10,849 nt of DNA, from NCBI GenBank assembly GCA_031282465.1, contig JAITDR010000138.1, positions 1 through 10,849 on the forward strand, read 5' to 3'. Below, in pieces: positions 5,605 to 10,849 of the stretch. Below the pieces are notes generated by a model. The model saw nothing but the letters and a program-made list of their open reading frames with translations, was not told where the DNA came from and searched no databases. Made by a program: the position numbers and the translations under genes. How positions within the stretch are numbered: the stretch's first letter is position 1; each line of letters begins with the position of its first letter. This DNA is from Desulfovibrio sp. Its GTDB lineage: Bacteria > Desulfobacterota > Desulfovibrionia > Desulfovibrionales > Desulfovibrionaceae.

Positions 5605-8600
5605 TCAGGGGCGTTGCTGCCCTGAGCGTTGCAGCCCGGCGGGTTCCGTCCGCTTATTCGCTTCCTTTGTCTGCCGGAGCAGCAGCAATTTGTATGCCGC
5701 CGGAATGATGAACATGGAAAGCAGCGCGGCGCTGATCATACCGCCGAACATCGGGGCCGCTATGCGGGTCATGATTTCAGCGCCCGTGCCCGCCCTCCAG
5801 AAAATGGGCAGCAGGCCGGCCACGGTGGTGATGACCGTCATGGCTTTGGGACGCACGCGCAGGACCGCGCCTTCAAAAATAGCCTCGTCTATGAGCGCGG
5901 CCGTCGGCCCGTACTCCCCGCTGCCGGTTTTCGGCCGCTCCGGATGCGGCCCGGACGCGTCCTTTCGTCCTTTACCTGTGCCTGCGTCCTGCCGCACTTC
6001 TCCCGCGCCCTCGCGCTCTTCCGTCATTCCCCCCGTCGCGGCCAGTTCCGGCCGGGCCGCGACGGCGTGTTTCAGGTACATGAGCATGACCACGCCGAAT
6101 TCCGCCGCAAGCCCTGCCAGGGCAATGAACCCCACGCCCGTCGCCACGGACAGGGCGTAGCCCTGCACGTACATGAACCAGATTCCTCCGATGAGGGAGA
6201 AGGGCAGGCAGAGCATAATCATCAGGCTTTCCCGCACCCCTCTGAATTCCAGATAGAGCATGATGAAGATGATGATGAGCGTTGCCGGGATCATCAGTTG
6301 CAGCCGGGCGGCCGCCCGTTCCATCATCTCGAACTGCCCGACGAAGGATATGCCGACGCCGGGGGGCATATCCGGCAGGGCGCGCACGGCCTGATCAAGG
6401 TCTCGAACCACGGAAAGCGGGTCGCGGCCGCGAAAGTCTATGTATACCCAGCTTGCGGGACGGGCGTTTTCGCTTTTCAGCATGGACGGCCCGCCTGCGA
6501 CGTTTACGTCGGCTACGTCTTCAAGAGTGATTTGCTGCCCGCCGGGCGTGAGCAGAGGCATGGAGCGGAGCGAATCCATGCTGTCGCGGTACGCCTGGGG
6601 ATAACGGATATTGATGGGATAGCGCGCGACGCCTTCCACGGTTTCGCCGATATTTTCCCCGCCTACGGCGGACGCGACGAACAACTGCACGTCTTCGATG
6701 TTCATGCCGTAGCGCGCGGCCGCTTCCCGTCTGATATGCACGTTTATATAGCGTCCGCCCGTCAGGGATTCCGCGAGGGCCGAGCTGACGCCGGGGACGT
6801 CGCGGGCTGCGTTCTGCACCATGACGGCAGCCCGGTCTATGCTCGCCGAGTCCGGGCCGGAAACCTTGACGCCGATGGGACTTTTGACGCCGGTGGACAC
6901 CATGTCTATGCGGCTGCGTATGGGGGGAACCCAGAGGTTGGCGACGCCCGGCAGTTTGACGGCGGCGTCCAGTTCTTCGACAATGCGCTCCGCGGTCATG
7001 CCCGGCCGCCATTGGTCAACCGGCTTCAGGCGGATCGCCGTTTCAATCATTTCAAGAGGGGCCGGGTCCGTGGCGCTTTCCGCGCGGCCCGCCTTGCCGA
7101 ACACGCTTTCCACTTCGGGCACGCTTTTAATCATCTTGTCCGTGCGTTGCAGGATACGGCCGATCTCCGCCACGGAAACGCCGGGCAGGGTCGTGGGCAT
7201 GTACAGCAGGTCGCCTTCGTCCATGCGCGGCAGGAACTCGCCGCCCAGGCGCGACAGCGGCCAGAGCGAGGAAATCAACGCCAGAAGCGCGATGCACAGG
7301 GTTGTTTTGGGCCTGCGCAGGACGACGGTGATGGCCGGCGTATACAGGCGGATCAGAAAGCGGGTGACGATGTTGCTTTCTTCAGTTGGGATTCTGCCGC
7401 GCACCCACAGCTCCGTCAGTACCGGAATGATGGTGACGGACAGGAAGGCCGCGCCGCCCATCGCATAGAGCTTGGTCAGGGCCAGGGGACGGAAAAGACG
7501 GCCTTCCTGCCCTTCCAGAGCAAAAACGGGGATAAAGGACAGGGTGATGATCAACAGGCTGACAAACAGCGCCGGGCCGACTTCCACAGCCGCTTCCGTA
7601 ACCAGTTGCCGGCGCAGCGCCGGGGAAAGGGGCTCGCCGGGGAATTCGCGTTGCCGGCGCTCCAGCTTGCGGTGCGTGTTTTCCACCGTGACCACGGAGG
7701 CGTCCACCATGGCTCCCACGGCTATGGCTATGCCGCCCAGCGACATGATGTTCGCGCTGACCCCTTGATAGTACATGAGGATGAAGGCCGCAAAGAGCGC
7801 GACCGGCAGGGCCAGGATCGCAACCAGGGCCGAGCGCAGGTGCTGGAGGAAAATCACGCAGACGACGGCTACCACGAGGAATTCTTCAGCGAGGTTTTGC
7901 GTGAGGTTTTCGACGGCGCGTTCGATGAGCGCGCTGCGGTCGTAGGCGGTAACGATGTCGACGCCGGGAGGCAGACTCTGCTTCAGGCTTTCCAGCTTGG
8001 CCTTGACGGCGGTGATGACGGAGCGGGCATTTTCGCCGGAGCGCATCAGCACGATGCCGCCCGCGACTTCGCCGTCGCCGTCCAGTTCCGCCAGACCGCG
8101 CCGCATTTCCGGGCCCATGCGGATGTGCGCCGCATCCTCCAGATAAATCGGCGTGCCGCCCGGCGTACTGCGCAACACGATTTTTTTGAAGTCCTCTATG
8201 TTTTGCAGGTAACCGTCGGCGCGCACCATGTATTCCGCTTCCGCCTGCTCCACCACCGAGCCGCCGGATTCGCGGTTGGAAGCGTTGACGGCGCGTATGA
8301 CGTCGCCCAGCGGTATGTTGAACTGCGCCAGTTTCACGGGGTCGGGCACGATTTGGTACTGTTTGACCACGCCGCCGACGGCGGCGACCTCCGCCACCCC
8401 CGGCACAGAGGACAGTTCGAAGCGCAGCAGCCAGTCCTGGATGGAGCGCAACGCGGCAAGGTCGTAGTTGTTGTTGCGGTCCGTCAGGGCGTATTCAAAA
8501 ACCCAGCCGACTCCCGTGGCGTCCGGCCCGAGGGCCGGCGTCACGCCGGCGGGGAGCCTGTCCTGCGCCTGATTCAGATACTCCAGCACCCGGCTGCGCG

Positions 8601-8916
8601 CCCAGTACAGGTCCGTGCCGTCCGCAAAAACGACATAGACGTAAGAATCGCCGAACATGGAATAGCCGCGCACGGATTTTGCGCCCGGCACGGAGAGCAT
8701 GGCCGTGCTCAACGGGTAGGTAATGCGGTCTTCCACAAGGCGCGGAGCGTTGCCGGGGTAGGAAGTTCTGATAATGACCTGCACGTCCGAAAGGTCCGGC
8801 AGGGCGTCGATGGGGGTTTGCGTAATGACCCACACCCCCCAGGCCGAGAGTATGACCGCGGCGAGGAGCACGAAAAACCGGTTGGCCGTACAGGCCCGGA
8901 TAAGAGCGGCGATCAT
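5605..8916 (-). CDS. cusA: Cu(I)/Ag(I) efflux RND permease CusA
   Basis: The 1103-residue inner-membrane proton antiporter of the heavy-metal efflux RND family. It has a first membrane helix at about 14-31, a large periplasmic loop, and helices IV-VI near 345-500. A second such half follows, with helices near 535-555 and 875-1080. The three methionines that bind Cu/Ag in E. coli CusA occur at identical numbers: M573 (LLYM), M623 (LEMIE) and M672 (RIDM). Proton-relay D405 (AMVDAS) and E939 (LAAEF) also match, and the relay lysine is K1024, shifted by a 40-residue insertion. That insertion, about residues 958-1003, is Gly, Lys and Glu rich and lies in a cytoplasmic loop. Methionine relay residues M391, M403, M486 and M1049 remain, but positions 410 and 501 are Thr and 755 is Asn. 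The ATG at 8916 has GGGAGG close upstream and overlaps the cusB stop as ATGA. Confidence 0.96.
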   Translation of the reverse strand: MIAALIRACTANRFFVLLAAVILSAWGVWVITQTPIDALPDLSDVQVIIRTSYPGNAPRLVEDRITYPLSTAMLSVPGAKSVRGYSMFGDSYVYVVFADGTDLYWARSRVLEYLNQAQDRLPAGVTPALGPDATGVGWVFEYALTDRNNNYDLAALRSIQDWLLRFELSSVPGVAEVAAVGGVVKQYQIVPDPVKLAQFNIPLGDVIRAVNASNRESGGSVVEQAEAEYMVRADGYLQNIEDFKKIVLRSTPGGTPIYLEDAAHIRMGPEMRRGLAELDGDGEVAGGIVLMRSGENARSVITAVKAKLESLKQSLPPGVDIVTAYDRSALIERAVENLTQNLAEEFLVVAVVCVIFLQHLRSALVAILALPVALFAAFILMYYQGVSANIMSLGGIAIAVGAMVDASVVTVENTHRKLERRQREFPGEPLSPALRRQLVTEAAVEVGPALFVSLLIITLSFIPVFALEGQEGRLFRPLALTKLYAMGGAAFLSVTIIPVLTELWVRGRIPTEESNIVTRFLIRLYTPAITVVLRRPKTTLCIALLALISSLWPLSRLGGEFLPRMDEGDLLYMPTTLPGVSVAEIGRILQRTDKMIKSVPEVESVFGKAGRAESATDPAPLEMIETAIRLKPVDQWRPGMTAERIVEELDAAVKLPGVANLWVPPIRSRIDMVSTGVKSPIGVKVSGPDSASIDRAAVMVQNAARDVPGVSSALAESLTGGRYINVHIRREAAARYGMNIEDVQLFVASAVGGENIGETVEGVARYPINIRYPQAYRDSMDSLRSMPLLTPGGQQITLEDVADVNVAGGPSMLKSENARPASWVYIDFRGRDPLSVVRDLDQAVRALPDMPPGVGISFVGQFEMMERAAARLQLMIPATLIIIFIMLYLEFRGVRESLMIMLCLPFSLIGGIWFMYVQGYALSVATGVGFIALAGLAAEFGVVMLMYLKHAVAARPELAATGGMTEEREGAGEVRQDAGTGKGRKDASGPHPERPKTGSGEYGPTAALIDEAIFEGAVLRVRPKAMTVITTVAGLLPIFWRAGTGAEIMTRIAAPMFGGMISAALLSMFIIPAAYKLLLLRQTKEANKRTEPAGLQRSGQQRP

Positions 8917-10181
8917 TCGGCCTCCCTGCTGTTTGCGCGCATGCGGTCCAGAGCGCCGCGCAGATTGGCTTCCGAATCTATGAGAAAGAGGCCGGAAACC
9001 ACCACATCCTCGCCTTCCTCCAGGCCGTCGAGCACGGCGGTCGCGTCGCGCGAAGCGCGCAGCACCCGGACGCGTTTGGGCACGAACGAGCCGTCCGCAG
9101 CGCGGACGACGACGCGCTGTTCGTCGCCGAGGTCGATCAGGCTCTGCGTCGGTATGAGCAGACTCTCCTCACTCTCGCCGCGCAGGCGTATGGAGGCGGT
9201 CAGTCCGGGTTTGAGCAGTCCTTCCGAATTATCCAGGGTAAGGCGCAACGGTACGGTGCGCGTCGCCTGGTCCGCCTTGGGCAATAAGGTAGCGGACTCG
9301 GCGAAAAAGGCCCTGTCCGGATATGCCGGGACCGTAACCCGGATGCGTCTGCCGCCGACAAGGTGTATGTCCCGCTCCGGCACGTCGGCCGTAACCCATA
9401 CGGGATTCGTGCCCTGTATGGTCGCAAGGGTCATCCCCTTGTCCACATTCATCCCCGGATACACGTCCAGAGAGGTGATGACCCCGCCCAGCGGTGCCTT
9501 GACTGTCAGGCCGGTTTGCACGCGGCCGGTATTGTCCACGATTTTCAGCATTTCTTCCGGCATGCCGGAGAGACGCAGCCGCTCACGCACCCCGCGCACG
9601 ATTTCCGGCGCGGCGCGCTGGGAACGCAACAGCAGGTATTCACTCTGGTCGGCCGGCCATGCGGGCACCGTGATTTCGACAAGAGCCTGCCCGACCTCCA
9701 CCGTGTCGCCGACGGCGAGGTCATAGGTTTTTTCCACAAACCCGTCGGCCCTGGGCTGTACCCTGGCCAGTCTGTAGGCGTTGAATTCCACGTTGGCCGG
9801 GATGTCGCGGGAAAAAACAAGCCTGCCGCGCTTCACCTTTTCCGTGCGCACCGCCAGGTTCTGCGTCTGCACGGGGTCTATGCGTATGCCCGCGCCTTCG
9901 CCGTCTTCCGCGTAACGGGGCACAAGCTCCATATCCATGAACGGCGATTTGCCGGGTTTGTCGAATCGTCTGTCGGGGTACATCGGGTCATACCAGTAAA
10001 GTACTGTGCGTTCCCCGCCGGGTCCGGCATGCGCGTCGGCATGCCCGGACGCAGGCGCCGCCCGCGCCGCGCGAACGGCAAAGCCGGCAGGCGTCGTCTG
10101 CCGGAAAACGCCCGCGCCGCCGCCGAAGATTGTGCCGACTAACAGCAGAAGCAGAACATAACGGAAGCTTTTGTATCGCAT
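8913..10181 (-). CDS. cusB: Cu(I)/Ag(I) efflux periplasmic adaptor (membrane fusion protein) CusB
   Basis: A 422-residue protein with an N-terminal hydrophobic segment (about 6-24, [17 protein letters not shown]) acting as signal or anchor. The heavy-metal-binding motif follows at 61-90, [20 protein letters not shown] then MDMELVP. M67, M82 and M84 have exactly the spacing of E. coli CusB M21/M36/M38, which accept metal from CusF. After this come the barrel-sandwich (lipoyl-like) and beta-barrel segments, with [25 protein letters not shown] and [23 protein letters not shown] as the two lipoyl halves, and a C-terminal membrane-proximal domain. It bridges CusA to an outer-membrane channel. The ATG at 10181 is chosen because AAGGAAA sits upstream and the signal follows directly. 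The frame runs open to 10409, but that part is read through hairpin repeats. Confidence 0.93.
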   Translation of the reverse strand: MRYKSFRYVLLLLLVGTIFGGGAGVFRQTTPAGFAVRAARAAPASGHADAHAGPGGERTVLYWYDPMYPDRRFDKPGKSPFMDMELVPRYAEDGEGAGIRIDPVQTQNLAVRTEKVKRGRLVFSRDIPANVEFNAYRLARVQPRADGFVEKTYDLAVGDTVEVGQALVEITVPAWPADQSEYLLLRSQRAAPEIVRGVRERLRLSGMPEEMLKIVDNTGRVQTGLTVKAPLGGVITSLDVYPGMNVDKGMTLATIQGTNPVWVTADVPERDIHLVGGRRIRVTVPAYPDRAFFAESATLLPKADQATRTVPLRLTLDNSEGLLKPGLTASIRLRGESEESLLIPTQSLIDLGDEQRVVVRAADGSFVPKRVRVLRASRDATAVLDGLEEGEDVVVSGLFLIDSEANLRGALDRMRANSREAE

Positions 10182-10187
10182 ATGCCG

Positions 10188-10194
10188 TTTCCTT
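10188..10194 (-). promoter_or_regulatory. Shine-Dalgarno of cusB
   Basis: AAGGAAA on the minus strand lies six bases before the ATG at 10181. It decides this start against the longer open frame, whose extra 76 residues are encoded by repeat DNA. Confidence 0.7.
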
Positions 10195-10204
10195 ATTGTT
10201 TTAT

Positions 10205-10230
10205 GCCTCCGGCGGCCGGGGCTCCGCCCC
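10205..10230. repeat. Partial copy of the two-hairpin repeat (26-bp core)
   Basis: A 26-base segment, GCCTCCGGCGGCC followed by GGGGCTCCGCCCC, is identical to 10292-10317. Its second half forms a hairpin (CGGGGC TCC GCCCCG). The second, AGGGGGAA-type hairpin of the full element is absent here. The stretch 10231-10291 between the copies contains the perfect palindrome AACATTGCAATGTT at 10269-10282 and no gene. Confidence 0.8.
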
Positions 10231-10291
10231 GAACCCTCGGCCTGAGCAGGCGCAAGGCCGAACATTCGAACATTGCAATGTTGATTTATAC

Positions 10292-10355
10292 GCCTCCGGC
10301 GGCCGGGGCTCCGCCCCGGACCCGGCAGGGGGAATGATTCCCCCTGCACCCCCCG
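10292..10355. repeat. Two-hairpin dispersed repeat, full copy between cusF and cusB
   Basis: The element starts with the 26-base core containing CCGGGGC TCC GCCCCGG (10303-10319). It then has a 10-bp-arm hairpin at 10325-10347, GCAGGGGGAA TGA TTCCCCCTGC, and a C-run. Its reverse complement aligns with 2081-2133, with the same order, the same loop size and only scattered changes. It lies inside the cusF-cusB gap. No U-tract follows in the leftward direction, so a role in mRNA processing or differential expression is more likely than full termination. Confidence 0.8.
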
Positions 10356-10405
10356 ATTTGCGAATGCGCACCAAAAAGTTGAGAGGTTCCTGAGATATCG
10401 GGAAA

Positions 10406-10807
10406 TCATTCCAACGGCTCAATGTACACGACGGTGGGGGTCGGTCCGTCGTTGCGGAAATCGAAACGCACGGCGTCGCCGGACTTGAAGCCGTCCGCTG
10501 CGGAGGGGTCCTCAAGGCGGAACGTCATGGTCATGGCGGGCCACCTGACGGCCGGAACGGCTTCGTGGCGCAGGGTGATGCTGCCTTCGGCCTTTTCCAG
10601 GCGCGTTATCGTCCCTTTGGCGGAGTATATTGCGGCACCCGCCGGCGGCGCGGCGTTCGACGTGCCGCCCGGACTGTGGGAATCGTGGCCGCCGTGCCCG
10701 CCGTCATGCGCGGCAAAGGCGGCGGGAAGAAAATCCGGGGCCGGAGCGAAGGCAAAGGTGAGGACAAGGGCTAAGGCCAAGGTCGGAAGTACATGGTGTT
10801 TACGCAT
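10406..10807 (-). CDS. cusF: Periplasmic copper/silver chaperone CusF
   Basis: A 133-residue exported protein. An N-terminal signal peptide (about 1-32: basic MRKHH, hydrophobic core LALALVLTFAF, AFA-A-type cleavage) leads to a His/Gly-rich linker (HDGGHGGHDSHS, 34-45) and a C-terminal OB-fold CusF domain. The metal site is intact: H81, W89, M92 and M94 in RHEAVPAVRWPAMTMTF have the spacing of E. coli CusF H36/W44/M47/M49, where Cu(I) is bound with a cation-pi contact from Trp. It would deliver Cu(I)/Ag(I) to CusB. The His-rich stretch is an additional possible metal-binding segment. The ATG at 10807 has AAGAGG 9 bases upstream. It is the first visible gene of the efflux operon, followed after 224 bp of repeats by cusB; the promoter must lie at or beyond the right edge. 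Confidence 0.93.
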   Translation of the reverse strand: MRKHHVLPTLALALVLTFAFAPAPDFLPAAFAAHDGGHGGHDSHSPGGTSNAAPPAGAAIYSAKGTITRLEKAEGSITLRHEAVPAVRWPAMTMTFRLEDPSAADGFKSGDAVRFDFRNDGPTPTVVYIEPLE

Positions 10808-10849
10808 GGGATGATGCCTCTTGAGTTGATAGTGTTGAGGTCGTATTTT

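Noticed and set aside
5629..9726. Very long plus-strand open frame opposite cusA and cusB (1365 codons)
   Set aside because: It is antisense to two genes with clear motifs, its composition is Arg, His, Gly and Asp rich with no domain, and long antisense frames are expected in high-GC codon-biased DNA.
10285..10290. TATAAA on the minus strand upstream of cusB as an internal promoter
   Set aside because: A -10-like box is present but no acceptable -35 lies 16-18 bases upstream; kept only as a weak possibility.
10182..10409. N-terminal extension of CusB by 76 residues
   Set aside because: The extension is translated from the hairpin repeats and lacks a start signal, whereas ATG 10181 has AAGGAAA upstream and begins a normal signal peptide.

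Overview
The window is a high-GC bacterial chromosomal segment. Tightly packed genes, good Shine-Dalgarno sequences and a dispersed repeat built on GGGGCnnnGCCCC hairpins suggest a Desulfovibrio-like Desulfovibrionaceae genome. That taxonomic guess is inference from style and remembered repeat types, not from a marker gene. All genes except the partial one at the left edge lie on the minus strand and are transcribed leftward.

Left block (1-4973): a partial XRE-type antitoxin/regulator enters from the left on the plus strand and ends at 279. It converges on a minus-strand operon that reads, in transcription order: Phd/YefM-like antitoxin (4973-4755), PIN-domain VapC-like protein (4755-4372), GumK-like glycosyltransferase (4333-3200), Gfo/Idh/MocA dehydrogenase of the WbpB/WlbA type (3203-2151), PLP aminotransferase of the WbpE/WlbC type (2044-863), and left-handed beta-helix N-acetyltransferase of the WbpD/WlbB type (866-306). 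The last three enzymes form the consecutive route from UDP-N-acetylglucosaminuronate to UDP-2,3-diacetamido-2,3-dideoxyglucuronate, a precursor for LPS O-antigen or capsule. The glycosyltransferase probably places this or a related uronic acid. Most junctions overlap by 1-4 bases. The only large gap (2045-2150) holds a two-hairpin repeat.

Middle (4974-5604): a 631-base region without a convincing gene. Reading leftward it holds a tandem 15-bp direct repeat, a good sigma70-like promoter (TTGACA, 17 bp, TAAATC), a long (TG)21 dinucleotide tract that would lie in the mRNA leader, and a GC-rich hairpin pair ending in a U-rich stretch. This looks like a regulated and possibly length-variable leader for the toxin-antitoxin/polysaccharide operon. 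An inverted repeat at 5502-5535 lies downstream of cusA.

Right block (5605-10807): a copper/silver efflux operon in the order cusF-cusB-cusA. CusF is a periplasmic metallochaperone with the H/W/M/M site. CusB is the membrane-fusion protein with the N-terminal three-methionine site. CusA is the RND pump, whose metal-site methionines and most proton-relay residues fall at the same residue numbers as in E. coli CusA. No cusC outer-membrane gene is in the window. CusA carries an extra 40-residue cytoplasmic loop and has lost part of the methionine relay. The cusF-cusB gap (224 bp) holds one full and one partial copy of the same two-hairpin repeat that is found inside the polysaccharide operon.
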